Counted from the stretch's first letter, positions 25,616 to 34,796 are shown. The stretch is 64,000 nt of DNA from Streptomyces fumanus (GCF_014655295.1 NZ_BNBI01000007.1:124001-188000), one strand, 5' to 3'. The notes: a model not told the origin generated them from the sequence alone. Program-made: numbers and translations.

Positions 25616-26446
25616 GTGAGAGTGCTGGTCGTCGGCGGGAGCGGGTTCCTCGGCCGTGAAGTGCTCCGTCGGGCCGTGGCCGCCGGATGGGACGCCGCAG
25701 CCACCTACCTGACCCGCCCGGCGGACCTGCCCTCGGTCACCTGGTACCGGGCCGATCTGCGTGACCCCGGCCGGGTGGCGCAGGTGCTGGACCGGGCCCG
25801 GCCCGCCGCGGTGATCAACGCGGCCGGCGGGCACGCCGACTGGGCGGTGACGGCCGACGGCGCGGTCCAACTGGCCCTCGCGGTGGCCCGGGCCGGGTGC
25901 CGGCTGGTGCACGTCTCCTCCGACGCGGTGTTCTCCGGAGCCGCCGTCCACTACCGCGAGGACGCGCTGCCCGACCCCGTCTCCCGTTACGGAGCCGCCA
26001 AGGCCGCGGCGGAGACGGCCGTCAGGGTGGGGGTGCCCGGGGCCGCCGTGGTGCGCACCTCGCTCATCGTGGGGCACGGCCGGTCCGCGCACGAGAGGGC
26101 CGTGCACGCCCTGGTGGCCGGTACCCGCACCGGCGTCCTGTTCACGGACGACGTCCGCTGCCCGGTCCACGTCGACGACCTGGCCTCCGTACTGCTGGAG
26201 ATCACGGAGTCGGACGGGTCCGGTGTGTTCCACGCGGCCGGACCGGACCCGATGAACCGTCACGAGCTGGGCGTCCTCATCGCCCGGCGGGACGGACTCG
26301 ACCCCGCCCGGCTGCCGCCCGGGCTGCGCAGCGACGTGGACCCCCCGGGCGGACTGGACATCCGCCTCGTCACCGACGCCACCCGGGCCCGGGTGCGGAC
26401 CCGGCTGCGGGGCGCCCGCGAGTTCCTCGGCGCCGACGCTCCGTGA
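25616..26446 (+). CDS. moeS5: MoeS5-like NDP-hexose 4-ketoreductase
   Basis: An RmlD/extended-SDR-like protein of 276 residues: NAD(P) motif GGSGFLG at the start, VINAAGGHAD, and the catalytic YGAAK (Tyr-x3-Lys) near residue 125. In the moenomycin pathway MoeS5 is proposed to reduce the 4-keto-6-deoxy sugar made by MoeR5, giving UDP-chinovosamine for a ring sugar. The start is GTG at 25616 after a GGGGGG run; the frame is open upstream without start signals. It is the leftmost recognisable gene of the cluster, followed by moeR5 on the same strand. Confidence 0.8.
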   Translation: MRVLVVGGSGFLGREVLRRAVAAGWDAAATYLTRPADLPSVTWYRADLRDPGRVAQVLDRARPAAVINAAGGHADWAVTADGAVQLALAVARAGCRLVHVSSDAVFSGAAVHYREDALPDPVSRYGAAKAAAETAVRVGVPGAAVVRTSLIVGHGRSAHERAVHALVAGTRTGVLFTDDVRCPVHVDDLASVLLEITESDGSGVFHAAGPDPMNRHELGVLIARRDGLDPARLPPGLRSDVDPPGGLDIRLVTDATRARVRTRLRGAREFLGADAP

Positions 26447-26757
26447 GGCGCCCCGGTTTACCGCCCGGTGCCGCCGGGGGCGTCCGGCGGTGGCCGGGGA
26501 AACCGCCCCGCGCCGGTCCGGCCCCCGATAAGGTGACGGTCCCGGCCGCCTCGGACGTCCACGCGGACCCGCCCGACGTCGACGGAGCCGGTGCGACAGG
26601 CGGCGCACGGCCGCCGGAACGTGCTCCCCGGACGCGGCTTCCCGGGAGGCAACGCAAGGGTGTCGGCGAAGAAAGCACCAAGACGATACGTCGGACCGGT
26701 TCGTCGTGTCGGTCGACACATCAGTCATGGCTCTTGTCTCGAAGGAAGAGTGACTGC
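26447..26757. other. Gap between moeS5 and moeR5
   Basis: No gene is supported in these 311 bases. GC drops in the last 60 bases, which include GAAGGAAG before the moeR5 ATG; a separate promoter for moeR5 may lie here. I could not name clear promoter boxes. Confidence 0.4.
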
Positions 26758-27879
26758 ATGTCTGACGAAAACTCCGCAGGGTATGGTGCGCACCCGCCAA
26801 CCGGCGACCCTCCCGCCCTGGACATCGAGAGGATCCTCGGCCGGCAGCGGATAAGGACCGGTCTGGAGAGCAGCGCCGGATTCCTGCGCGGCCGGCGCGT
26901 CCTGGTCACCGGGGCCGGCGGCTACATCGGCTCGGAGCTGTGCCGGCAGCTCGGCCGGTGGGGACCCGAGAGCCTGCTGATGCTCGACCGCAACGAGACG
27001 GCCCTCCACCTGGCGGCCGGCAGCGTCGCGGCCGGCCCCTCCTCGGTGCGCCCCGCCATCCTCCTCGCCGACATCAGGGACTCCCGGGGGCTGATGCGGC
27101 TCTTCCGCCGGTGCCGGCCGGACATCGTCTTCCACGCGGCGGCCCTCAAGTGGGTGCCGATCCTGGAGGAGTTCCCCGGTGAGGCCGTCAAGACGAACGT
27201 GTTCGGCACCCGGGCGGTCCTGGACGCGGCACTCGCCGCGGACGTGGCGTTCCTGGTGAACATCTCGACCGACAAGGCGGTCGACCCGGTCGGGGTGCTG
27301 GGCTACTCCAAGCGCATAGCCGAGGGACTCACCGCGGCGGCCGCCATCCAGGCGGGCCGGCCGTACGTGAGCGTGCGGTTCGGCAACGTGCTCGGCTGCC
27401 AGGGCTCCTTCCTCGACGTCTTCGCCCGCCAGATCGCGGCCGGGATGCCGGTGACGGTCACCCATCCCGGGGTGACCCGCTATCTGATGACCGTGCAGGA
27501 GGCCGTGGAACTGGTCATCCAGTCGGCGGCGCTGGGCAGCGTCGGCCACGCCCTGGTCCTGGACATGGGGGAGCAGGTCCGGATCCTCGACATCGCCCGC
27601 AGAGCGATCGCGCAGACGGGCGCGGAACTCCCGGTCCACTACATCGGACTGAGACCGGGGGAGAAGCTCACCGAGTCCCTGGTGGCCGCCTCCGAGACAC
27701 CGGTCCGGTACGTGCACCCGAAGATCATGGAGGTGCCGGTGCCCGCCCTGAAGGCCGGGGACGGCCCCGACCTCGACGCCTGGGCGGAGGACGACGCCGT
27801 CGTCGCCGCCCTGCGGGCCACCTGCCGGGCCATGGAGGGCGGTTCCATGACACCGGAACCCGGCCGCTGGCCGGCCTGA
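26758..27879 (+). CDS. moeR5: MoeR5-like UDP-HexNAc 4,6-dehydratase (FlaA1/CapD type)
   Basis: 373 residues of the Polysacc_synt_2 family. The NAD motif is GAGGYIGSEL, then NISTDKAVDPVGVLGYSKRIAEG (the conserved TDK and SKR of the FlaA1/WbpM group), VRFGNVLG, and TRYLMTVQEAVELV. No membrane domain, so it is the short soluble type. It should convert UDP-GlcNAc to the 4-keto-6-deoxy sugar, which moeS5 then reduces. The ATG at 26758 has GAAGGAAG upstream. An array of 18-bp repeats follows the stop. Confidence 0.85.
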   Translation: MSDENSAGYGAHPPTGDPPALDIERILGRQRIRTGLESSAGFLRGRRVLVTGAGGYIGSELCRQLGRWGPESLLMLDRNETALHLAAGSVAAGPSSVRPAILLADIRDSRGLMRLFRRCRPDIVFHAAALKWVPILEEFPGEAVKTNVFGTRAVLDAALAADVAFLVNISTDKAVDPVGVLGYSKRIAEGLTAAAAIQAGRPYVSVRFGNVLGCQGSFLDVFARQIAAGMPVTVTHPGVTRYLMTVQEAVELVIQSAALGSVGHALVLDMGEQVRILDIARRAIAQTGAELPVHYIGLRPGEKLTESLVAASETPVRYVHPKIMEVPVPALKAGDGPDLDAWAEDDAVVAALRATCRAMEGGSMTPEPGRWPA

Positions 27880-27890
27880 CCGCGCGCGGC

Positions 27891-27954
27891 CGGCGCGCCG
27901 CACCCGCCCGGCGCGCCGCATCCGCCCGGCGCGCCGCACCCGCCCGGCGCGCCG
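27891..27954. repeat. 18-bp tandem repeats between moeR5 and moeGT3
   Basis: Three and a half units of CGGCGCGCCGCACCCGCC (second unit with T for C) start 12 bases after the moeR5 stop. Each unit contains the palindrome CGGCGCGCCG, so the array can fold into several hairpins. It sits between two convergent genes and may act as a terminator. Confidence 0.8.
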
Positions 27955-28010
27955 GTCCGCGTACGTCCTGCCGGGCCGCTACCGCAACCGTGGCCGTACG
28001 GGTACGGGCC

Positions 28011-29534
28011 TCACAGGTACGGCACCCGCCACCGCACGCTCCCCGCCAGGAACCCGGCCAGCCGCGCCCCGTAGCGGACGTAGCGCCGGCGCAGCGCGGG
28101 CGATCGCAGCAGGTCCGGGACGTGCAGCAGCAGCCAGCACCAGTTGCCGGCCACCACCCGGCCCGGCCGCCGCCGGAACCCGGCGTGGCGGTACGCGGCG
28201 TACAACTGGGCGCCGGAGCGGCCGTAGTTCCACTTCTGCCGGGCCAGCGCGGTCAGTTCGTCCCGCAGCCGGTAGTGCATGGTGGCGTCGCCCGCGTAAC
28301 GGACGCGGTAGCCGCAGAGCTGGACCCGCCAGGAGAGGTCCATGTCCTCCCCGCCGCCCCGGTAGCGCTCGTCCCAGTGGCCCACCGCCGTCAGCACGTC
28401 CTTCCAGACACCGCAGTTGGCCCCCCGGGCGAACGGCAGGAAGTCGGTCTGCGCGTCCATCGGCAGCGGCTGCTCCTCGGTGTGGGCCGGGCTGAGGACG
28501 GACGTGTCCAGGCCGCCGCCCACCAGGTCGGCCTCCTTGGCCGCCTCCGCCATCGCGGCCAGCCAGCCGGTGCCCGCGAGGTCGTCGGCGTCGCAGAACG
28601 CGATGAAGTCGCCGCGGGCCGCGGCGATGCCCCGGTTGCGGGCGTAACTCTCCCCGGGGCGCTCGGACGCGTCGACGATCCGCAGGTCCGGCAGTGCGGC
28701 GCGGGCCCGTTCGGCCACCTCGCGGGTGGCGTCCGTGGAGCCGTTGTCGACGACCAGGACCTCGTAGGGGACGGCGCCGGTCTGCCGGGACAGCGCGGTC
28801 AACTGGGCGGCGAGCGTGCGGGCGCCGTCGCGCACCGGGACGACCACCGACACCAGCCGGGGCACGCTTCCGTCGCGCGGTGCGGCGGGCGGCGGCCGGT
28901 ACACGCGCCCCCGGACCGCCCGGGTACGCAGGAGGGGTTCCAGGGCGGCGGCCCGGTTCCCGGCGGAGCCGGCCGGCCGGCGGACCAGCAGCATCGGCAC
29001 GGTGACCTCGACCACCGTGCCGGGGTCCGTGTCCAGCAGCTCGCGCCGCACCAGGCGGACGCCGTCCCCGAGATCCCGGGAGCCGTCCGCCGGGGGCGGC
29101 AGGGTGAAGCCGTCCACGCGGCCGTCGTCCCGCAGGACCAGCGTGCCGCACAGCACCAGGCCGGCCGGGGCGCCCCCGCCGCCGTCGCGGGCCGCCCGCG
29201 ACAGGTGCTCCAGGCAGCGGGGGAGGGCCTCGTCGCCGCCGCGCAGCACGGTGACGTACGGCGCCCGCGCGTCCCTGGCCGCGTCGGCGCACACCGGTCC
29301 GAGGTCCTCGGGGGCACACCGCAGGGTCCGTACGGCCGGTGCCACCGGGGTGTCCGGGCCCCCGGAGCCGCGGCCGGGGCGGGGGGCGTCCGACCGGGCC
29401 GTCGTCACCACCGTCACGGAGACGGGCCGTACCGTCTGGGCGAGCAGGCTGCGCACCGTGCGCTCCGCCCCGCCGTCCGGGTCGGCCACCACCACCGCGA
29501 TCCCCGCCGCCGAGGCGTCGTCCACGCCGTCCAC
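28011..29534 (-). CDS. moeGT3: MoeGT3-like glycosyltransferase (GT2 family)
   Basis: 507 residues. The C-terminal two-thirds is a GT-A family 2 domain: VSVVVPVRDGARTLAAQL, VVDNGSTDATREVA, and the CDADD metal/nucleotide motif (around residue 320). The N-terminal 200 residues resemble a second, degenerate GT2 domain. In S. ghanaensis the gene at this position adds the branching hexose (D ring) in moenomycin. GTG at 29534 touches GGCGGAG, so the second GTG nine bases in may be the real start. It begins eight bases after moeGT2. Confidence 0.82.
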   Translation of the reverse strand: MDGVDDASAAGIAVVVADPDGGAERTVRSLLAQTVRPVSVTVVTTARSDAPRPGRGSGGPDTPVAPAVRTLRCAPEDLGPVCADAARDARAPYVTVLRGGDEALPRCLEHLSRAARDGGGGAPAGLVLCGTLVLRDDGRVDGFTLPPPADGSRDLGDGVRLVRRELLDTDPGTVVEVTVPMLLVRRPAGSAGNRAAALEPLLRTRAVRGRVYRPPPAAPRDGSVPRLVSVVVPVRDGARTLAAQLTALSRQTGAVPYEVLVVDNGSTDATREVAERARAALPDLRIVDASERPGESYARNRGIAAARGDFIAFCDADDLAGTGWLAAMAEAAKEADLVGGGLDTSVLSPAHTEEQPLPMDAQTDFLPFARGANCGVWKDVLTAVGHWDERYRGGGEDMDLSWRVQLCGYRVRYAGDATMHYRLRDELTALARQKWNYGRSGAQLYAAYRHAGFRRRPGRVVAGNWCWLLLHVPDLLRSPALRRRYVRYGARLAGFLAGSVRWRVPYL

Positions 29535-29542
29535 CTCCGCCC

Positions 29543-30358
29543 CTAACCGATGTCGACCGGGGTCAGGGTGAAGTCGATGTCGTTGGGCGGGGCGATCAGC
29601 AGCGGCAGCAGCTCCTCACGGGTACGGGCCCGGCGCCGCCGCTGCTCCTGGGCGGTCATCGCCTCCGTGTACGCCCGGCGCTCGGCGGACCCGAACCCGG
29701 TGCCGGGCGCCTGGGTGAGCGACTTGGGCCAGATCCGGTACCGGTAGAGCACCTTGCGCACGCTGCGCAGCCGGTACAGGCGGGCCGCCCGCAGGTGGAA
29801 GTCGGTGTCGGCGCCCAGCCGGACCGTGCCGTCGAAACCGCCGAGGGTCTCCAGCACCGAACGCCGGACCACCGAGGACGGATGCAGCAGCACGGTCGTC
29901 CGGCCCAGCCGCATCCACAGGTTGCCGTTGCGGGGCATCCGGCGCCGCCCCGTGGTGCGCCCGGCCTCGTCGATGTAGGAGTAGGCGCACCCGACCAGGT
30001 CGGCGCGGTCCCGCTCCAGCAGGGCCAGTTGGTGGCGGAGCCGGCCCGGCAGGCTGATGTCGTCGGTGTCCTGGAAGGCCACGTAGGGGGTGTCCACCGA
30101 CTCCAGGACCTTGTTCTTGATCCGCAGATGGCCGACGTTGCGGGAGGTGCGCAGCACCGTCAGCCGGGGATCGCGGGCGTACGGGCGGAGTGCGGGGACC
30201 CACCGGTCGTGCGGTGAGCAGTCGTCCACCACCGTCAGCCGGAGGTCGGGACGGTCCTGGGCGAGCACCGACGCGACGGCCGTGCCCAGGTACGCCGCGC
30301 AGTCGTAGTGCGGCAGGATGACGGTCACCGCCGCCCGGGCCGGACCGGCTGTCGCCAT
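29543..30358 (-). CDS. moeGT2: MoeGT2-like glycosyltransferase (GT2 family)
   Basis: 271 residues of GT-A family 2: VTVILPHYDCAAYLGTAVASVL, TVVDDCSPHD, and the FQDTDDISLPGRL block with the DxD-like TDD. By order it corresponds to MoeGT2, proposed to add the B-ring uronic acid. AAGGAG lies before the ATG. It lies between moeGT5 (39-base gap) and moeGT3 in one leftward operon. No membrane helix is seen. Confidence 0.82.
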   Translation of the reverse strand: MATAGPARAAVTVILPHYDCAAYLGTAVASVLAQDRPDLRLTVVDDCSPHDRWVPALRPYARDPRLTVLRTSRNVGHLRIKNKVLESVDTPYVAFQDTDDISLPGRLRHQLALLERDRADLVGCAYSYIDEAGRTTGRRRMPRNGNLWMRLGRTTVLLHPSSVVRRSVLETLGGFDGTVRLGADTDFHLRAARLYRLRSVRKVLYRYRIWPKSLTQAPGTGFGSAERRAYTEAMTAQEQRRRRARTREELLPLLIAPPNDIDFTLTPVDIG

Positions 30359-30397
30359 CGGGTCTCCTTCCGGGCCGCTCGGGGGCGGCCGCGTGTG

Positions 30398-31606
30398 TCA
30401 GTGCCCGGCGGTCGCTCCCGCCGCCGGTTCCCCGACGGTGGGGCTGCGGTAGTCGCCCTCGTCGCCCCAGGCCACCTGCCGCCGGGGCCGGCCGGTCGCA
30501 CCGCGCACCGCCAGCGAGCCGGCCACCCCGCAGAACCACGCGAAGTGCACCCCCTTGACCAGCCAGCGCTGCGCCCCGCGCACCGGACCGCGGCTGCCGT
30601 CCCAGGCCGCGAGCGGCCACAAGCCGTGGAAGAGGACCCGGGTCAGGTAGACCCGCGCGGTGGGCCAGGGGTAGTCGGCGACGCAGGTGACATGGCTGTA
30701 GAGGGAGCGGCGCAGCCGCTGGAAGGTGTCGTGGGTGCGGCTGACGCGGTAGAAGCTGATCCGGGCCTCGGGCAGCACTTCGAGGTCGTGCAGCGGATCG
30801 GGTGCCTCGGCGTCGAGCAGTTCGAACACCACGTATCCGTCGTCGGTCAGCCGTCTGACCGGGATGCCGGTGCCCAGCACGTCGGTGGCGACCACCAGAC
30901 AGGCCGCCGCCGGGCAGGGCTTCGGCGGCGCGGTGACGCCCGAGACCCGGTCCATGGCCTGCGAGGTGGCCGTCTCCCGGGGCAGCGCCACCGAGTGCGC
31001 CCCGACCGCGCCCCGCGCCCCGCGCTCCAGGAACCGGGAGACCAGCAGGGCGAGGCAGCCGGGGGCGATCTCGATGTCGTCGTCGGTCCAGAGCCAGCCC
31101 GAGTACCCCAGACCGACGGAGAGCCGCAGCACCGTAGTGACCGTGCGCAGCTTCCCCGGCCCGGGCAGGGCCAGGCCGACCAGGGTGAGGCCGAGGCCCT
31201 CGGGGACCAGCCCGGGCAGCCCGCGCAGCCTGCGCAGCGCCTCCTCGTCCTCCCCGGGCCCGTACTGCAGGCCCACCCACAGCGACAGCGGCAGCGACGG
31301 GTGGGCCCGCCGCACCTCCGCCAGGGCGTCCAGCACATGACGGAACGTCCGCTCGTGCGCGGCGGCGTCGCACCGCCCCACATAGGTGGGCAGCAGCACC
31401 CCGAGGCCACCGGAGGGCAGCGGGAAGGCCGCCGTGCCGGGCCGCGCACCGCGCACCCCGTCCGCGCGCACCTCGCCGCGCACGTCCGAGCCGGGCCCGT
31501 CGCGCCCCACCAGGACGTAGGGGGTGGGACGGGCGGGCGGCGGTGCGAAACCGCGGGCCACCGCCCGTTGCCACCACATCCGACGGTCCCCGGTCGCCCC
31601 GCGCAT
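30398..31606 (-). CDS. moeGT5: MoeGT5-like glycosyltransferase
   Basis: 402 residues. A GT-A-like domain is indicated by GVLLPTYVGR, LGYSGWLWTDDDIEIAPG (DDD metal motif) and TDDGYVVFELLD. The C-terminus (VYLTRVLFHGLWPLAAWDGSRG) is amphipathic and may touch the membrane where the lipid substrate lies. It is a clear paralog of the 37256-38590 gene (the same DDDxxxAPG/AEG block and the Y(L/I)xxVLFxGxWPLxxxDxSRG tail). By order it is MoeGT5, proposed to add the third sugar. GAAGGGGA lies before the ATG. First gene of the leftward GT operon. Confidence 0.83.
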   Translation of the reverse strand: MRGATGDRRMWWQRAVARGFAPPPARPTPYVLVGRDGPGSDVRGEVRADGVRGARPGTAAFPLPSGGLGVLLPTYVGRCDAAAHERTFRHVLDALAEVRRAHPSLPLSLWVGLQYGPGEDEEALRRLRGLPGLVPEGLGLTLVGLALPGPGKLRTVTTVLRLSVGLGYSGWLWTDDDIEIAPGCLALLVSRFLERGARGAVGAHSVALPRETATSQAMDRVSGVTAPPKPCPAAACLVVATDVLGTGIPVRRLTDDGYVVFELLDAEAPDPLHDLEVLPEARISFYRVSRTHDTFQRLRRSLYSHVTCVADYPWPTARVYLTRVLFHGLWPLAAWDGSRGPVRGAQRWLVKGVHFAWFCGVAGSLAVRGATGRPRRQVAWGDEGDYRSPTVGEPAAGATAGH

Positions 31607-32057
31607 CCACGTCCCCTTCGTCGTTCCGGACGGACATACCGCTGGCTCCGACCCGGGGTGCGGCCCACCGGCCTCGTCCCGGCGGCGAACACCGGGGGAG
31701 AGGCATCAGACGCTGATGCGGGCACCGCACAAGTGAGCGATGAATGTGGCTGGTCCGGTACGCTAACCAGCTTCCCGGCGGGCCTGCAAGAGCGGTTCCG
31801 GGCCCATAAGTCAGTTGGCCGAAATACGGAGGGACGGCACTCCGGCCCCGGCCGGCCGCCCGTACAATCCCCCGGAACCGGCCCGCGAGGACTCGGAGTT
31901 CCAGGGGGAATCGCGATCCTGGCCGCCCCGTACACCGCGTGTGGCAGGCTGAGTCCGCGCGTTCCGGCCGGGCCGGGGACCCGGCCGGGGTCACGAATGC
32001 TGACCATCGGGGCCGCATTGCGTGCCGTTCGCCGCGGTCGACAGAAAGGTGACAGTC
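31607..32057. other. Divergent control region, moeGT5 / moeX5
   Basis: No gene is supported. The 450 bases must hold promoters for moeGT5-GT2-GT3 (leftward) and moeX5-P5 (rightward). TGGCCGAAAT at 31816-31825 is one mismatch away from the AdpA consensus TGGCSNGWWY, a weak candidate only. Confidence 0.45.
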
Positions 32058-32729
32058 ATGGGCTATTCCGCCGGTGCCCGGGAGGAGTTCCGCGGCACGG
32101 CCGAGCCCGCCGACCGCAAGATCGTGCTGCACGCGCGGGGCATCGTGAAGCGTTACAGACGCCGCCGGGTCCTGACCGGTGTGGACCTCGTCGTGCGCGC
32201 GGGCGAGGTCGCCGCGATCGTCGGCGGCAACGGCGCGGGCAAGTCCACCCTGCTGAAGATCTGCGCCGGCCTGATCTCCCCCGACAAGGGGCGGGTCACC
32301 GTCTCCGGCAGCGTCGGCTACTGCCCGCAGAACGCCGGCGTCATGGGTTTCCTGACCCCGGGGGAGCACTTCACCCTCTTCGGCACCGGCCGGGGCCTGA
32401 GCCGCCGGGAGTCCGACCGCCGGGGACGCAGACTCGCCGGCGAACTCGACTGGTCCCCCGCGCGCGGCGTCCTCGCCAAGGACCTGTCGGGCGGCACCCG
32501 GCAGAAGCTGAACGTCGTGCTCTCCGCCCTCGGCGACCCCGACCTGCTGCTCCTCGACGAGCCCTACCAGGGGTTCGACCGCGGTTCGTACGTGGACTTC
32601 TGGCGCAGCGTCTGGGCCTGGCGCGAGGCCGGCCGGGCCGTCGTCGTGGTCACCCACATGCTCAACCGACTCGACCGGGTGGACCAGGTGCTGGACCTCA
32701 CCCCCGGCAAGGACAGGGGCATCCGATGA
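32058..32729 (+). CDS. moeX5: MoeX5-like ABC transporter ATP-binding protein
   Basis: 223 residues: Walker A GGNGAGKS (56-63), Q-loop GYCPQNAG, signature LSGGTRQ, Walker B LLLLDEP and the switch His in VVTHM. A complete nucleotide-binding domain. It pairs with the overlapping permease gene to form an exporter, probably of a phosphoglycolipid or intermediate. ATG at 32058 has AAAGGTGA upstream; an earlier in-frame start at 32022 lacks one. Confidence 0.9.
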   Translation: MGYSAGAREEFRGTAEPADRKIVLHARGIVKRYRRRRVLTGVDLVVRAGEVAAIVGGNGAGKSTLLKICAGLISPDKGRVTVSGSVGYCPQNAGVMGFLTPGEHFTLFGTGRGLSRRESDRRGRRLAGELDWSPARGVLAKDLSGGTRQKLNVVLSALGDPDLLLLDEPYQGFDRGSYVDFWRSVWAWREAGRAVVVVTHMLNRLDRVDQVLDLTPGKDRGIR

Positions 32730-33406
32730 CGGCCACCCTGCGGATGGCGGACGCCACCCTCCGCGAACTGCTGCGCCGGCGGGGCGTGCTGGGCCTGCTG
32801 CTGCTGGTCCCGCTCGTCTTCTACCTCGGCCGCTACGACCAGACCGGGCAGGCGGTCCGCTTCGCCAGCCTCGGCGTGGGCTTCGCGGTCAGCGCCGCCG
32901 CCCTCTTCTCCACGGTCGGCGGCCGGGAGATCGAACCGCTGCTCGCCCTGTCCGGGTTCCGCCCGCTCCAGCTCTTCGCGGGCCGGCTGCTGGCCCTGCT
33001 CGCCGCCGGGCTGGGCGTCAGCGCCCTGTACGCCGTGGTCGTGCTGGTCGGGCAGGACCTGGCGCACCCGCGGGCCGTCCTGCTGGAACTGGCCCTGACC
33101 ACGCTGGTCGCCGTGCCCCTGGGGCTGCTGCTGGGGGCGGTGGTGCCCCGGGACATGGAGGGCGCCCTGCTGCTCATCTCCGTCATCGGCGCCCAGATGG
33201 TGATGGACCCGGCCAAGGATTCGGCCAAGGTGCTGCCCTTCTGGTCGACCCGGGAGATCATCACGTACGCCGTCGACGGCGCCGGTGCCGGTTCGCTCGG
33301 CTCCGGGGCGGCCCACGCCCTCGGCGTGACGCTGCTGCTGATGGTGGCGAGCGGCTGTGTGACGGCGGGCCGATTGCGGCGCCGGCGCCATCTGCAATTC
33401 GCCTGA
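32726..33406 (+). CDS. moeP5: MoeP5-like ABC transporter permease
   Basis: 226 residues with about six membrane segments (GVLGLLLLVPLVFYLG, FASLGVGFAVSAAALF, LLALLAAGLGVSALYAVVVLVG and others). Its ATG overlaps the moeX5 stop (ATGA), so the two are coupled. The small size fits an ABC-2 type permease that dimerises. A terminator follows. Confidence 0.88.
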   Translation: MTATLRMADATLRELLRRRGVLGLLLLVPLVFYLGRYDQTGQAVRFASLGVGFAVSAAALFSTVGGREIEPLLALSGFRPLQLFAGRLLALLAAGLGVSALYAVVVLVGQDLAHPRAVLLELALTTLVAVPLGLLLGAVVPRDMEGALLLISVIGAQMVMDPAKDSAKVLPFWSTREIITYAVDGAGAGSLGSGAAHALGVTLLLMVASGCVTAGRLRRRRHLQFA

Positions 33407-33423
33407 ATTACGCCCCGGACCAC

Positions 33424-33462
33424 GGGAAACGCCCCGCGCGGCAAACACGCCGGGGCGTTCCC
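33424..33462 (+). terminator. Terminator after moeX5-moeP5
   Basis: GGGAAACGCCCCG (33424-33436) pairs with CGGGGCGTTCCC (33451-33462) with one bulged A, 18 bases after the permease stop. Confidence 0.75.
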
Positions 33463-33630
33463 GCTTTGCCGCGGCCGACTTCCCTGTGAACGGGCTTCCA
33501 TAACCGGCGGGGAAAGCATCCCTACCCCGTGGAAACGAACGCGTGTAGTATCGGCAACCGCCCTGCCGCTCCCTGTTCGCCACGCGGCCCGGTGGCCTCG
33601 CTGTCCGTCTCTCCAATGGAAGGGGAGCAC

Positions 33631-33789
33631 GTGAACGACGCCCTTGGTTCGTCCACCGGTGAATGCGCCGACGGGCCCACCGAAGGATTCCGGAGCGCTC
33701 CTCTTTCCCCGCACCGCAGCGGACACCGGAACGCTCCGGTGGCTCCCGGCGCGGGCCTGACGGAACACCGCGAGGCGACGCCGGCCTAG
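33631..33789 (+). CDS. Possible 52-residue peptide gene upstream of moeO5
   Basis: GTG at 33631 is preceded by AAGGGGAG with a three-base gap and opens a 52-codon frame (VNDALGSSTGECADG at the N-terminus, rich in Gly, Ala, Ser and Pro, one Cys). An in-frame ATG at 33529 would extend it. No family is recognised and the 182-base gap to moeO5 is not coding as far as I see. It could be a leader peptide, an unannotated small protein or chance. The rest of the 33463-33971 gap has nothing I can name. Confidence 0.3.
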   Translation: MNDALGSSTGECADGPTEGFRSAPLSPHRSGHRNAPVAPGAGLTEHREATPA

Positions 33790-33971
33790 TGGCCGCCCGC
33801 CGCGGCACCGGCGTGCCGTGCCGGACCCCGCGCGGGCCGGCCGGCGGACGATCCCCAGAACCAGGGCACCACCCCGCACCTCCGCCCGAACGCGCGACAC
33901 CTCACCCGAACGCGTGACGCGGCCGGCGCCCCGTCGCGCGACCCGCCCGGACGACAAGGGGGAAGACGCTG

Positions 33972-34796
33972 GTGAACGCCTTACCGCGGCTCGACCATCA
34001 CACCGGACTCCCGGCCGCACCACCGCTGTGGCGCCCCGGGCGGGTCCTCGCCCGGCTGCGCGCCCACCCGGGCCCCGTCCACATCATCGACCCCTTCAAG
34101 GTGCCGGTGACGGAAGCGGTGGAGAAGGCGGCGGAGCTCACCAGGCTGGGCTTCGCCGCCGTCATTCTGGCCAGCACCGACTACGAGTCCTTCGAGTCGC
34201 ACATGGAGCCGTACGTGGCGGCGGTCAAGGCGGTCACACCGCTGCCGGTGGTGCTGCACTTCCCGCCCCGGCCGGGCTCCGGTTTCCCGGTGGTCCGGGG
34301 CGCCGACGCCATGCTGCTGCCCGCGCTGCTGGGCTCCGGCGACGACTACTACGTGTGGAAGAGCTTCCTGGAGACCCTGGACGCCTGCCCCGGCCGGATA
34401 CCCCGCGAGGAGTGGCCCGAACTGATCCTCACCGCCGCCCTCACCTTCGGCGACGACCGGCGCACCGGGGAGCTGCTGGGCACCGTGCCGGTGAACACCG
34501 CCGGCACCGAGGAGATCGACCGGCACCTGCACGTCACCCGGACCTTCGGCTTCCACATGGTCTACCTGTACTCCCGCAACGACCATGTGCCGCTGGAGGT
34601 CGTCCGCCACTTCCACAAGGGACTCGGCCCCGACCAGGTCCTCTTCGTCAGCGGCAACGTCCGCACCGGCCGGCAGGTCAGCGACTACCTCGACAGCGGG
34701 GCCGACCACGTGGGCTTCGCCGGGGCGCTGGAGCACCCGGACTGGCGGGCCACCCTCGCCGAGATCGGCGGCACCCGCCCCGGGAGCGGGCGGTGA
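33972..34796 (+). CDS. moeO5: MoeO5-like prenyltransferase (PcrB/GGGP synthase fold)
   Basis: 274 residues of the TIM-barrel PcrB/geranylgeranylglyceryl phosphate synthase superfamily: HIIDPFKVP near residue 38, ADAMLLPALLGSGDD, TFGFHMVYLYSRND, LFVSGNVRTGRQVSDYLDSGADHVGFAG. MoeO5 is known to join farnesyl diphosphate to 3-phosphoglycerate, the first committed step of moenomycin synthesis, with a cis allylic bond in the product. The start GTG has GGGGGAAG upstream. The fourth codon is TTA (33981-33983), so translation needs the bldA tRNA. Its stop overlaps the moeN5 start (GTGA). Confidence 0.92.
   Translation: MNALPRLDHHTGLPAAPPLWRPGRVLARLRAHPGPVHIIDPFKVPVTEAVEKAAELTRLGFAAVILASTDYESFESHMEPYVAAVKAVTPLPVVLHFPPRPGSGFPVVRGADAMLLPALLGSGDDYYVWKSFLETLDACPGRIPREEWPELILTAALTFGDDRRTGELLGTVPVNTAGTEEIDRHLHVTRTFGFHMVYLYSRNDHVPLEVVRHFHKGLGPDQVLFVSGNVRTGRQVSDYLDSGADHVGFAGALEHPDWRATLAEIGGTRPGSGR

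Noticed and set aside
27891..27954. Repeat array considered as a CRISPR
   Set aside because: Units are contiguous with no spacers, and no cas genes are in the window.
29616..32657. Very long minus-strand frame across the glycosyltransferase region
   Set aside because: It is a high-GC shadow frame, rich in Arg/Pro/Ala/Gly and antisense or out of frame to well-supported moe genes.
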